Shown here: positions 10,577 to 19,181 of the stretch, piece after piece | Layout of the letters: every line of letters begins with the position of its first letter | Position numbering within the stretch: the first letter of the stretch is position 1 | Assembly (NCBI RefSeq): GCF_001311865.1 | Contig: NZ_BBCD01000002.1 | Coordinates: 62,001 to 126,000 of the forward strand | Source: Piscibacillus salipiscarius JCM 13188 | Lineage (GTDB): Bacteria > Bacillota > Bacilli > Bacillales > Alkalibacillaceae | Reading direction: 5' to 3' | DNA: 64,000 nucleotides | Position numbers and translations under genes: made by a program | The notes under the pieces: generated by a model | Seen by the model: only the letters and a program-made list of their open reading frames with translations | Databases searched by the model: none | What the model was told of the DNA's origin: nothing

Positions 10577-10603
10577 ATATCGGCATGTTATTAAAAAAGT
10601 TTA
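10577..10603 (-). promoter_or_regulatory. Sigma-D promoter of flgM
   Basis: TAAA (10603-10600), a 15-nt spacer and GCCGATAT (10584-10577) on the minus strand, a perfect consensus match. It lies just beyond the yvyF stop. Confidence 0.92.
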
Positions 10604-10608
10604 GTGCT

Positions 10609-11007
10609 TTATTTATTTTTATTCACGTTATAGTATGTCATCGTATTTACGGCTTCTTGCTTCACATCGGCCTCTTCAGTCATATTCTTCCTAAGTGTAT
10701 CAGTGCAGCTTGGGCATAGCTTCCCTTCTGAGATAGGGTTGCCACATTTTTCGCACGGATAATTAAAATTTGGCGCTTGTGATGGGTGAATTCGTTTTTC
10801 TTTTATCCATTTTGTAATTAATGATTCTTCAACCCCTGTTTCGCTCGCCACTTCGTACATGGTTGCTGTGCGATTTTTTCTTTTTCTAATAAATTTATAG
10901 ACTTTCTCGAACTTTTTCTCTTCTTCTTGATAACATTTTTGGCATACTGAAATTGCTCCTTTCACAAATAACTCGCCGCACTGTGGGCAGTTTGCTAACT
11001 CTCCCAT
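10609..11007 (-). CDS. yvyF: YvyF-like flagellar-operon protein (TIGR03826 type)
   Basis: 132 residues. It has an N-terminal zinc ribbon (CPQCGELF...CQKC), a central helix-turn-helix-like segment (MYEVASETGVEESLITKWIK) and a second C-terminal zinc ribbon (CEKCGNPI...CPSC). The role is not established; the gene is always linked to flgM and comFC. AGGAGG precedes two in-frame ATGs, and the spacing favours ATG 11007 (7 nt) over 11013 (1 nt). Confidence 0.9.
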   Translation of the reverse strand: MGELANCPQCGELFVKGAISVCQKCYQEEEKKFEKVYKFIRKRKNRTATMYEVASETGVEESLITKWIKEKRIHPSQAPNFNYPCEKCGNPISEGKLCPSCTDTLRKNMTEEADVKQEAVNTMTYYNVNKNK

Positions 11008-11076
11008 CGTCATTCCTCCTAAATCAATCTATCAACTATTATACCGTTTATACTGAATGTTCACAAAATAAGTTTT

Positions 11077-11757
11077 CTAGCTTCTAATGAGTGTAAACGA
11101 CTGAATGACTTCTGCACCTGAATCAGTTAGAAGCTGTGCCGCCTGTCTCAGCGTCGTTCCCGTCGTATATAAATCATCAACCAATAAGACCTTTTTGGCG
11201 GTAGTTGTGTTAGTTCAAATGGATTTGTTGAAAAAAATTCGCTCCTGCTTCGTTTTCTTTGATTGTTTTTCTGAACTTGTTCGTTTAAGTAAATTGAGGA
11301 TCTTTTCACCTGCTAAACTAGCAATTGCTTCCGCTTGGTTAAACCCTCGTTCATTAAAACGTTCCTCACTTAAAGGAATCGGAACAATCGCAAAATCTTT
11401 TAGTGATACAAACGTTTGTTTGATTTCTTCTTTAAACACATAAATGAGTTCATAATCTCCGCGGTATTTAAAGAGCGTCATGATTTCTTTCATGAATTCG
11501 TTATACGTAAAAATGGACATGTTCCTCTTAAGCGGATCACGTCCATCAAGTCGTTCCCGCCAGGCAAAACAGTCACCGCATAAGTTAAGTGATTCTTTTA
11601 AAGGACGCATGCAAATTTGACAGTGATGGTTTGAGACTTCTATTAGTCTTTCAAATTGACTCTCGCAATCTGCGCAAATTTGTTTCTCGGCTGAGGTAAA
11701 TAGCGTCGACCAAGTTGTGTCAGGTTGCAAATGTTTATAACAAATGAGGCAGTGCAT
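11077..11757 (-). CDS. comFC: Late competence protein ComFC (two frameshifts)
   Basis: DNA-uptake protein of the phosphoribosyltransferase fold. Two N-terminal zinc-finger pairs (CLICYKHL...CADC; CQICMRPL...CGDC) are followed by VPIPLSEERFNERGFNQAEA. After breaks at the T6 run near 11230 and the T5 run near 11192, the C-terminus reads KKVLLVDDLYTTGTTLRQAA, the PRPP-binding loop, and ends FTLIRS at 11077. Reconstructed length is about 226 residues, normal for ComFC. It starts 26 nt after comFA with GGAGCAGGA. There is no comFB between them. Confidence 0.92.
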
Positions 11758-11783
11758 GTTCCTGCTCCTTCCATTTCTTTGCT

Positions 11784-13070
11784 TTATGGTTCATCACTAA
11801 TGAATAATGTTTCGACCGGACCATCGCATTTGTTTTCACTTCTGCAAAAAAACGTCACGTTTCCATTTGGATCATTAGCACTTCTTCCTGCACGTCCAGC
11901 AATTTGAACCAGTGCCGCTTCATCAAATACATCATGATCGGCTTGAATAACGGCAACATCGATCGAGGGAAATGTCACCCCTCGTTCTAAAATGGTCGTC
12001 GTAATGAGGGCCTGAAATTTGTTGTAGCGAAACTGTTTGACGAGGTCTTCCCGGTCTGGGTGCTCTGCATAGACGTAAGGAGTATGGTTTAATAATGTAG
12101 ACAATTGCTTAGCCATTTCTACCGTCGGGGTGAACAACAGGTAACGACGATTACCTCTATCGTTAATCCACTTCTCAATTTGATTCGGAAGAGTTCCCTC
12201 AAGAATTTGCTTTTCAATTTTTTTATTATATTGAAACGACGGAACGGGTAAAGGGTGGCCGTGGAATCTCATTGGAATCGAAACAGTAGGGATAAGGTTA
12301 AGCTTGGACTTTAGTTTTAGGTTGGTACGCGGAGTTGCGGTTAAGTATATTAAGGTGTGTTTTTCTTTGACGGCGCGTTTAACGGCTTTTGGCAAGGCTG
12401 GGTCTTTATGGTACGGGAATGCATCCACTTCATCAACGATCATGACATCAAACGCACAATCATAACGAAGCAGCTGGTGCGTGGTTGCAATAACGAGCTG
12501 CGCCTGTTCATCAACTTCAGATGACCCGCCATAGAGAGCCGCGGACTTCACATTTGGAAAATCTTTTCTAAGTCTAGGAGCTAATTCCCTTACAACGTCA
12601 GCTCGTGGCGTCGCTATGCATAGTTTCATAGAATGGCTAGCTGCGTAAGAGATTCCTTCATATAACATCTCAGTTTTTCCTGCGCCACAAACGGCATGAA
12701 TGAGCAAAGACCCGTTCAGTTTTATCTGATTCACTAGTTCATTAGAGGCATGCTCCTGAAGAGGAGTCAAATCCCCACCCCAGACACAAGGATTTTGAAC
12801 CTGCTCATATACTGGTGCCGGCCCATTCCATTGGTATAACGGCTCACACTCGCTCACTCTACCCATATTAATACACTTCCGGCAATATATATGACCAGAC
12901 GGCAACTTACCAAAATATTTACGTCCTTGGTTAAAGCACCTTTGGCATTGATGCTGATGAATACCTGGAATTTCAGTTAGTAAATTTTGATTGATTAAAT
13001 ATTGGAAGGTTGGTTCATCTAAATGAAGCTCTTGCTTAAGAAGGCGTTTTTCCGTGGAATAGCGAGGCAA
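11784..13070 (-). CDS. comFA: Competence DNA translocase ComFA
   Basis: ATP-dependent helicase-like motor that pulls transforming DNA through ComEC. 428 residues: zinc site near residue 41 (CQRCFNQG...CRKC), Walker A AVCGAGKTE, Walker B IVDEVDA, motif III LTATPRT and motif VI QIAGRAGRS. The C-terminus FISDEP is a little shorter than in B. subtilis, but all helicase motifs are present. The gene is intact, which is unusual here for its length. The first 40 residues match the short N-terminal extension of the family. Confidence 0.96.
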   Translation of the reverse strand: MPRYSTEKRLLKQELHLDEPTFQYLINQNLLTEIPGIHQHQCQRCFNQGRKYFGKLPSGHIYCRKCINMGRVSECEPLYQWNGPAPVYEQVQNPCVWGGDLTPLQEHASNELVNQIKLNGSLLIHAVCGAGKTEMLYEGISYAASHSMKLCIATPRADVVRELAPRLRKDFPNVKSAALYGGSSEVDEQAQLVIATTHQLLRYDCAFDVMIVDEVDAFPYHKDPALPKAVKRAVKEKHTLIYLTATPRTNLKLKSKLNLIPTVSIPMRFHGHPLPVPSFQYNKKIEKQILEGTLPNQIEKWINDRGNRRYLLFTPTVEMAKQLSTLLNHTPYVYAEHPDREDLVKQFRYNKFQALITTTILERGVTFPSIDVAVIQADHDVFDEAALVQIAGRAGRSANDPNGNVTFFCRSENKCDGPVETLFISDEP

Positions 13071-13113
13071 AATGGTCGTTCAACTATGTTTACTCCTTTC
13101 AGATGTGTGGTTG

Positions 13114-13197
13114 TATCGGTCAGTTTTCCGATTTTATCGATCACTTTTCAAAATTTATCGTTCAGTTTTATAAAAATATCGGTCAATTTCCACTTTT
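13114..13197. repeat. Four tandem 21-bp repeats (TATCGGTCA type)
   Basis: Four consecutive units start at 13114, 13135, 13156 and 13177. Each begins TATCG(G/A/T)TCA and is exactly 21 nt, with degenerate second halves. They lie between the degV stop/terminator and the comFA start. The core TATCGGTCA resembles the TACGGACA core of three other 21-bp arrays in this window. Confidence 0.8.
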
Positions 13198-13227
13198 AAA
13201 AACAGGCAAGCCAACAGCCTGCCTGTC
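13198..13227 (-). terminator. Terminator of degV
   Basis: Stem ACAGGCA (13202-13208) / TGCCTGT (13220-13226), with a T5 run on the minus strand. It lies 4 nt after the degV stop. Confidence 0.7.
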
Positions 13228-13230
13228 TCA

Positions 13231-14076
13231 TTAACTAACTTTATACCAGCAAAGGCCAATACCACCTTCACCCAAATGCGTTCCGATGACAGGCCCAAAA
13301 TAACTGATGACAAATTCAACGTTTGGATACTTCTGTTCAAGTTCTTCTTTCCAGTTTTGCGCAATTTCCTCGCGCTGAGCGTGGATAATGCAAGCTTTGA
13401 CCTTCTCCGAACCGTCAGACGTTTCTTTTAACAGCTGCTCCATCCGTTTGAATGCTTTCTTGCTTGTACGAATCTTCTCAAATGGAACGATTTTTTTATC
13501 TTCAAAGTGAAGAAGTGGTTTAACCTGTAGCAAGCTACCGACCATCGCTTGTGCACCACTGAGTCGACCACCGCGTGCCAAATGGCTTAAGTCATCTACC
13601 ATGAAGTAGGCACGCATGTTTTCTTTTATTTCATTTAATTCTTTTATAATATCTTCAGGTGCTGTGCCTTCATTTGCCATTTCAGCTGCTCTTAACGCAT
13701 AGAAGCCTTGCGCCATACAGCTGATTTCAGAGTCATATGGGTACACCTTAACATTGTCAACAGATTGTCCAGCCGAAACCGCCGCTTGGTATGTCCCGCT
13801 GATCCCGCTTGATAAATGAATGGATATAATAGCATCGTACTCTTTAGATAATTCCTCGTATTTATTTAGGACATCACCGATCGACGGCTGAGATGTTTTA
13901 GGAAGCTCGTCCGAGGTACGGACCTTATCGTAAAACTCTTTTGTCGAAATGTCATATAATTCACGATAGCTTTCCTGACCGAACGTCACAGCTAAAGGCA
14001 CCACATGAATGTTTAGCTCTTCTAATTGTTCTTCGGGTATGTAGGCTGTACTATCCGTTACAACAACCGTTTTCAT
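13231..14076 (-). CDS. degV: DegV family fatty-acid-binding protein
   Basis: 281 residues. DegV/FakB proteins bind a fatty acid, and some present it to the FakA kinase. The N-terminal TDSTAYIPEE, the SIHLSSGISGTYQAA loop (the Ser that contacts the carboxylate), the LARGGRLSGAQAMVG segment and the final GTHLGEGGIGLCW are present. The start ATG 14076 has GAGGGGGGAGAGG. It lies between degU and comFA, as in B. subtilis, but has its own terminator, so it is probably transcribed separately from comFA. Confidence 0.93.
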   Translation of the reverse strand: MKTVVVTDSTAYIPEEQLEELNIHVVPLAVTFGQESYRELYDISTKEFYDKVRTSDELPKTSQPSIGDVLNKYEELSKEYDAIISIHLSSGISGTYQAAVSAGQSVDNVKVYPYDSEISCMAQGFYALRAAEMANEGTAPEDIIKELNEIKENMRAYFMVDDLSHLARGGRLSGAQAMVGSLLQVKPLLHFEDKKIVPFEKIRTSKKAFKRMEQLLKETSDGSEKVKACIIHAQREEIAQNWKEELEQKYPNVEFVISYFGPVIGTHLGEGGIGLCWYKVS

Positions 14077-14203
14077 TCCCTCTCCCCCCTCTTTTTCTTA
14101 CTATAAATTTTACTATATAACAAAAATAATTGCGATACTATTTTCAGGTTAGAATCATGACATTAGCCGACCCACTCTCACAAGATATCGACCTTTCACA
14201 TAT

Positions 14204-14231
14204 AAAAAAACGCCGGGGCTCCCCGGCGTTT
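14204..14231 (-). terminator. Terminator of degS-degU
   Basis: G+C-rich perfect stem AACGCCGGGG / CCCCGGCGTT (14209-14230), followed on the minus strand by seven T (A7 at 14204-14210). It overlaps the first bases after the degU stop. Confidence 0.95.
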
Positions 14232-14235
14232 CACC

Positions 14236-14934
14236 TTACTTTACTTCAACCCAGCCGTTTTTGATTGCTGTCACTACGGCTTGCGTTCGGTCGTTAACGT
14301 TCATTTTTTGCAATATGTTTGATACATGGTTTTTAACCGTTTTTTCACTGATGTATAATCTTTCTGAGATGCCTCGGTTGCTTTGTCCGTCTGTCATAAG
14401 CTGGAGCACTTCACATTCACGTCTTGTTAGTAAGTGAAGTGGCTTACGATATTCTATTGGCTGAAATGCCGTGTTCGAACCTGAACCACTCGAATTCACA
14501 CCAGCTAAAGCTAACCTGTGATAATCCTTTACTAAATTATGAGTGACTTTAGGATGAACATAAGAGCCGCCGTTACTTACAATCTTGATGGCATTAACGA
14601 GCTCATCCGTATCCATTTCCTTAAGCATATATCCGAGCGCACCGGATTTAAGCGCGTGCGTCACGTAAGATTCGTCATCATGAATCGATAAAATAATCAC
14701 TCGTAAATCCTCAAATTTATTAATCAATTTGCGTGTTGCTTCTACACCATTAATATTAGGCATGTTGATATCCATAATCACGATATCTGGGTTCGTATCC
14801 TCAACGATCTTCATCGCATCCGAACCATCGCCACCTTCAGCAACTACTTCAAAACTTTCTTCAAATTCTAATATACGTTTAACACCTTCACGGAATAATT
14901 TATGATCATCAATTAACGCGATTCTAGTTCCCAT
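14236..14934 (-). CDS. degU: Two-component response regulator DegU
   Basis: 232 residues. NarL-type regulator controlling exoprotease, competence and motility. The receiver domain has [18 protein letters not shown] and the phosphoacceptor Asp in [10 protein letters not shown]. The C-terminal LuxR-type helix-turn-helix is [12 protein letters not shown]...[10 protein letters not shown]. The open frame extends upstream to 14967, but AGGAGG 7 nt before ATG 14934 ([10 protein letters not shown]) fixes the start. It lies 54 nt downstream of degS and was probably cotranscribed with it. Confidence 0.97.
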   Translation of the reverse strand: MGTRIALIDDHKLFREGVKRILEFEESFEVVAEGGDGSDAMKIVEDTNPDIVIMDINMPNINGVEATRKLINKFEDLRVIILSIHDDESYVTHALKSGALGYMLKEMDTDELVNAIKIVSNGGSYVHPKVTHNLVKDYHRLALAGVNSSGSGSNTAFQPIEYRKPLHLLTRRECEVLQLMTDGQSNRGISERLYISEKTVKNHVSNILQKMNVNDRTQAVVTAIKNGWVEVK

Positions 14935-14988
14935 TTGACAACCTCCTAAATTTTCGAATCTATTCACAGTATAACGAATGCCCTATAT

Positions 14989-16136
14989 TTATTGGTCATC
15001 GTAAACGTTTGGTAAAGAAATTTTAACTTTTGTGCCTTGACCTAATTCAGATTCAACCTTTAAGTTGCCGTCCAACATTTCAATTCTCTCTCTCATTCCA
15101 ATTAAACCAAACGATTGGTTTTATTCGCCTCTTGGTCAAATCCAATACCATCGTCAATCACGCGAATATTTAGCCTATGATCTGTTGCTTCAAATTGTAC
15201 GCGAATAATTTTCGCTTGAGCGTGCTTGACCGCATTTTGAACAGCTTCCTGTACCATTCGAAAAACTGCCGCTTCAAACTTATGCCCATATCGCATTTCC
15301 TTACCTTTAAACTCAAAAATGATTTTGAGCTCGTGATATTCCTCAATTGTTGAGAGGTACCTACGTAAAGTCGGAACTAGTCCTAAGTCGTCCAGCGCCA
15401 TTGGTCGTAGATCATAAATAATTCTACGCACTTCATACAGCGCACTTCTCGCCATTTCTTTCATTTCTTTTATCTCTTTTAGCGCTTCGTCCATACCACG
15501 CTGCTTAATCGTCTTGTCAATAATATCTGAACGAATTAGTACATTAGCAAGCATTTGAGCCGGTCCATCATGGATCTCCCTAGATAAATTTCGGCGTTCT
15601 TCCTCTTGGGCTTCAATAATTTTAAGCCCAAACTCATGCTTTTGCTTCGCAGACTCTAACGCGTCATTCACTTCTTTAAAATCTTCTTGAAGATAAGTTA
15701 AAATCACATTGATTTTACTCATCAACTTTTCGGCTCTTTGAACACTATTTGCTAATGTTTTAATTCGTTGTTCCAAATCGTCACGCCGTTTTATTAACGC
15801 AACTTCCTTTTGTCTTTGAACAACTAACTGAGTTTGTAGTTCGTGTGTATTGTTATACACCTGGCGAACCTCTTCTTCAGAATATTGTTCAAAGTTTTTA
15901 CTTACCTCGGATAACCGCACTCTAGAAGCTTTAAGTCGTCTCTCTAATTCGTCGCTCTCACTAATTATATTCTCTACCTCACGCTTAATTTCCTTCACTT
16001 CTTTATTAAGTGTATCTTGTTGTTTCCGTGATTCTTCACCAATCTCAAAGACTTCTTGTTTGCTATTGGTGACAACAGAAATCATTTCATCAATTACGGA
16101 ATCTAGTGCTTTTTCATGATCTTTGACAACTGACAT
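14989..16136 (-). CDS. degS: Sensor histidine kinase DegS (one frameshift)
   Basis: Cytoplasmic sensor kinase and phosphatase of DegU; no membrane segment is seen. It has a long N-terminal coiled coil (residues about 25-175), a HisKA_3 motif with the phosphorylated His in LSREIHDGPAQML, and an ATPase domain (VQEAVQNAVKHA, VIDDGIGFD). The frame breaks near 15120 (KTNR/SFGLIGMRERIEML), and the repaired C-terminus ELGQGTKVKISLPNVYDDQ ends at 14989. Start ATG 16136 follows GGAGGAATTAGTC; upstream in-frame codons lack a ribosome-binding site. About 382 residues. Confidence 0.95.
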
Positions 16137-16286
16137 GACTAATTCCTCCATTGTAAGTATAACATTTCGAAAGATTTTAAATATTCGTGAGGGTGTAGTC
16201 ACATTTTATCATTAAATATCCTATAGCACACCTTTTGCTCGAAATTTGTAATAACATTATAATATAAGAAGAGAGGGGTACGTGTT

Positions 16287-16928
16287 ATGTTAGAAAAATA
16301 TTTAACGATTAAAGAAACAGGCTCTCACGAAATCGTGATCCAAAAGTCTAGATTTATTGGCCATGTTAAACGAACGGAAACCGAAGAAGAAGCTCAAGAA
16401 TTTATAAATTCAATTAAAAACAACATAAAAGACGCCACACATAATTGCTCTGCTTATATGATTGGCGAACAAAACTTAACCCAAAAAGCCCAGGACGACG
16501 GTGAACCTAGTGGAACTGCTGGTGTACCAATGCTTGAAGTCCTTAAAAAGATGGACTTAAAAGATACGACTGTTGTCGTAACGAGATATTTCGGTGGAAT
16601 TAAACTAGGTGCAGGCGGACTCATCCGTGCTTATTCAAATGCAACATCTGAAGCTATCAAACATATTGGTGTTGTCGAGCGCACTTTAATGAAAGAAATA
16701 CTCATTAAAGTAGATTACGGCCTAATTGGTAAATTAGAAAATGAATTACGTAATAGTGAATATTTAATGGGCGATACGGAGTATTTGGATCAAGTCACCT
16801 TTCATGTCTTTGTTCCTATTTCAGACGTTGACACATTTAAAACCTGGATGATTGACCTGACGTCAGATCAAGCTCATCTATCTGAAGGTGATGAGCGTTA
16901 TGTAGAAAAGGATATTTCATTAGCTTAA
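16287..16928 (+). CDS. yvyE: YvyE/YigZ (IMPACT) family protein
   Basis: 213 residues. It has the family motifs QDDGEPSGTAGVPMLE and RYFGGIKLGAGGLIRAYSNA. Family members are implicated in translation control, but no reaction is established. The start ATG 16287 has GAGAGGGG. Divergent from degS with a 150-nt shared intergenic region, as in B. subtilis. It is followed by two hairpins and appears to be a single-gene unit. Confidence 0.95.
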   Translation: MLEKYLTIKETGSHEIVIQKSRFIGHVKRTETEEEAQEFINSIKNNIKDATHNCSAYMIGEQNLTQKAQDDGEPSGTAGVPMLEVLKKMDLKDTTVVVTRYFGGIKLGAGGLIRAYSNATSEAIKHIGVVERTLMKEILIKVDYGLIGKLENELRNSEYLMGDTEYLDQVTFHVFVPISDVDTFKTWMIDLTSDQAHLSEGDERYVEKDISLA

Positions 16929-16960
16929 GATGCTTGCCTATGACGGCGAGCATCTTTTTT
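16927..16960 (+). terminator. Terminator of yvyE
   Basis: Stem AAGATGCTTGCC (16927-16938) / GGCGAGCATCTT (16945-16956) with a T run to 16960. One G-T pair. Confidence 0.93.
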
Positions 16961-16972
16961 AATAAAAAAATT

Positions 16973-16994
16973 CCCCCAAAAATAATTTTGGGGG
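16973..16994. terminator. Second hairpin after yvyE
   Basis: CCCCCAAAA (16973-16981) / TTTTGGGGG (16986-16994) perfect stem, 13 nt after the yvyE terminator. No T run follows on the plus strand (CAAAAT), while the minus strand has TTTTTTTATT after it. It is probably a second terminator or a barrier to transcription from either side. Confidence 0.6.
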
Positions 16995-17282
16995 CAAAAT
17001 AAAAAGATAGCGTCTAAATAACCCTTTATGATCGAGGTCAATTATTATTTTTATTATAACGACTGCAATACTTTGTGAGTTGATAAATAAATTTGTTTTT
17101 AGCATAAAAAATGAACTTTTAATTAAAATTTTTTCATAAAATTGTAACTAATTTTACTTAATAATTATTACAAATAAACTAGTCCTTTATTCTTATTTTT
17201 TCAAAATATGAAGGATAATCAGAATTTACTAAGAAAATAGTTATAGTGTTTCACCAAAAAAATTGGGGGAGGAATTATTTAT
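16995..17282 (+). promoter_or_regulatory. Upstream region of the secreted protease
   Basis: About 290 nt with no coding potential and very high A+T. It would hold the protease promoter. I could not fix a single convincing -35/-10 pair. DegU sites in Bacillus are A+T-rich and degenerate, so their presence is possible but unproven. Confidence 0.4.
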
Positions 17283-18817
17283 ATGAAAAAAGTACTAACA
17301 TTGATTGCAGCTATTGCAATCGCGTTATTTTCTTTCTCGGCTCTAGGAGTTGGAGCTGATGAAGAAGAAAATTATTACTCGGTTGTGCTAAAGAACAATG
17401 CACAAGTTGAGAAGTTTAAAGGCGATCTTTCATTAACAGATGCCGAGATCGTATATGAAGTACCTGAAATTGGTTACTACCAAGTTAAAGGTACGGCTGG
17501 TGATTTAAACCAAATTAAGGGATTCAAAGGTGTACAAGCTGCAAGTCTTTCATTATCTTGGGACTTACCTGAATCTCAAAAATTGAGTTTAGCGGAGATT
17601 TAGATCTTTCAGGTGACTTAAATGGTGATTTATATGGTGATCTATACGGAGATTTAAATGGAGATCTTTTAGGCGACCTTAACGGAGACCTATTAGAAGA
17701 AGCTGGCATGGAGATGCCTGGCTTTTGGCCAATCCAGTGGGACATTCAGCGCATTACTGAAAATGGTGCAAGCTATGCTGAGCACACTGGTTCTCACGAT
17801 ACAGTAGTAGCGGTTATTGATACTGGAATCAACCCGTATCATATCGACTTAGCACCGAACTTAATGCCTGGTTCTAAAAACTTTGTACCTGCTGGTGGTT
17901 TCCAAGGTACTGAACCAAGTGAAACTGGTGACCCTAATGACTTTGTAGACAAACACGGTCATGGTAGTCACGTTTCTGGTTCAATCGCAGGTGCTGGTAA
18001 CGGTATGTTAGGTGTAGCTCCAGACTTAGGTCTACGTGCTTACCGCGTATTCGGTACTAGCTCAGCTGAATCGGCTTGGATTTATAAAGCGATGATCGCA
18101 GCTGCTGATGATGGTTCCGATGTATTATCGATGAGCCTTGGTGGATGGGATCTATTCGGTCAAACATTTGTTAAAAATGAAGATGGAAAATGGGAAAACG
18201 CTGGTAATGATGTAGCAGACTATGTTGCTTACAAGCGTGCTGCAAATTACGCTGAAGAAAAAGGCGCGGTTGTGGTCGTTGCAGCAGGTAATGATGGCCT
18301 TGACCTAAGCAACAACAATCAGGTGATGAACTACTTACAATCAGCATATGGTAGTGAAAACGTTGAGTTCCGTGGAACAGCTAAAACAGTTCCAGCTCAG
18401 TTATCAAACGTTGTGAACGTTTCTGCTACTGGTCCAGAAGATGTTTTAGCAGAGTATTCTAACTATGGTGCAGGTCAAATTGACATTGCAACTGTAGGTG
18501 GAGACACACGTCTATATAACTGGTATGCATCGCAAGGACGTTTAGATGAGTATCTTGCAAATAATATGCACTACTTCGAATTCAACTTAAGTGCAGACAG
18601 TGCTTCAAATGATGGTTACTACTTCAGTGTTGGTACATCAATGGCTACGCCTAAAGTATCTGCTGTAGCTGGTCTAATTATTGACCAAAACAATGGTGAC
18701 TTATCTCCTGCACAAGTGAAGCGTGAATTACTAAATGGTGCAGTTGAAGAAGTCAATGGCCAAGATAAGAAAAAATTCGGTAACGGTCACTTAAACGCAT
18801 TAAATGCAGTACAATAA
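17283..18817 (+). CDS. Secreted subtilisin-like serine protease (S8) with GDL-repeat linker (one frameshift)
   Basis: Extracellular endoprotease of about 511 residues. Order: signal peptide (MKKVLTLIAAIAIALFSFSA, cleavage near residue 25), I9-type inhibitory propeptide (residues about 30-95), an acidic linker of eight GDL units (17607-17694), then the S8 catalytic domain. Catalytic Asp is in AVIDTGINPYH, His in DKHGHGSHVSGS, oxyanion Asn in VVAAGNDG and Ser in GTSMATPKVS. The frame breaks at the A5 run 17578-17582: a sixth A joins ESQKIEF to SGDLDL. Without this the protein appears as a lone propeptide and a lone catalytic domain. The start has GGGGGAGGA. The closest family is uncertain; the linker is not one I recognise. 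Confidence 0.92.
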
Positions 18818-18825
18818 TTAACACT

Positions 18826-18862
18826 AAAACGAACTCGCTACTCTTAGCGAGTTCGTTTTTTT
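18826..18862 (+). terminator. Terminator of the protease gene
   Basis: Perfect 14-bp stem AAAACGAACTCGCT (18826-18839) / AGCGAGTTCGTTTT (18846-18859), followed by T residues. Confidence 0.95.
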
Positions 18863-18878
18863 ATGTCATAGGTTACAC

Positions 18879-19046
18879 GAACACTTCCCCTCAGAATACG
18901 GACAATTCACCCGATCACGCGAACACTTCACCTCTGGATACAGACAGTTCCTACGGTCACGTGAACACTTCTCCCCGGAATGCGGACAATTCACCCGATT
19001 TCACGAAAACTTCACCTCTAGATACGGACAGTTCCTACGGCCACGC
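18879..19046. repeat. Eight tandem 21-bp repeats (GGACA/GAACA type) with 84-bp higher-order unit
   Basis: Eight units of exactly 21 nt start at 18879 and every 21 nt after that. Units begin GAACACTTC or GGACAATTC/AGACAGTTC and end with ...ATAC/ATGC or ...CACGC. Units 1-4 and 5-8 are near copies, so an 84-bp block has been duplicated. A ninth, diverged unit may follow at 19047. The array lies between the protease terminator and the permease terminator (convergent genes) and has no ribosome-binding site or gene-like frame. Confidence 0.88.
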
Positions 19047-19140
19047 GAAACAGTTTTTGCTCACTGCGGGCGGATTTTCCCTAACGAGGAGTTAAACTCT
19101 CCTCACGGCGGGTTGGTTCCCTCCTTAACATCATTTCCAT

Positions 19141-19173
19141 AAAAAAGCTGCCCTAAATCTCATTTAGAGCAGC
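19141..19173 (-). terminator. Terminator of the APC permease
   Basis: GCTGC(C)CTAAAT (19147-19158) / ATTTAG(A)GCAGC (19162-19173) stem with one mismatch, followed on the minus strand by six T (A6 at 19141-19146). Confidence 0.88.
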
Positions 19174-19181
19174 CCCACATA

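Noticed and set aside
13155-13364. Minus-strand frame overlapping the end of degV
   Set aside because: degV is complete in its own frame to 13231, and the overlapping frame has no start signal or family match.
17524-17745. Minus-strand frame opposite the GDL linker
   Set aside because: Its KSPxRSP repeats are the antisense reading of the GDL codons; the plus-strand gene explains the region.
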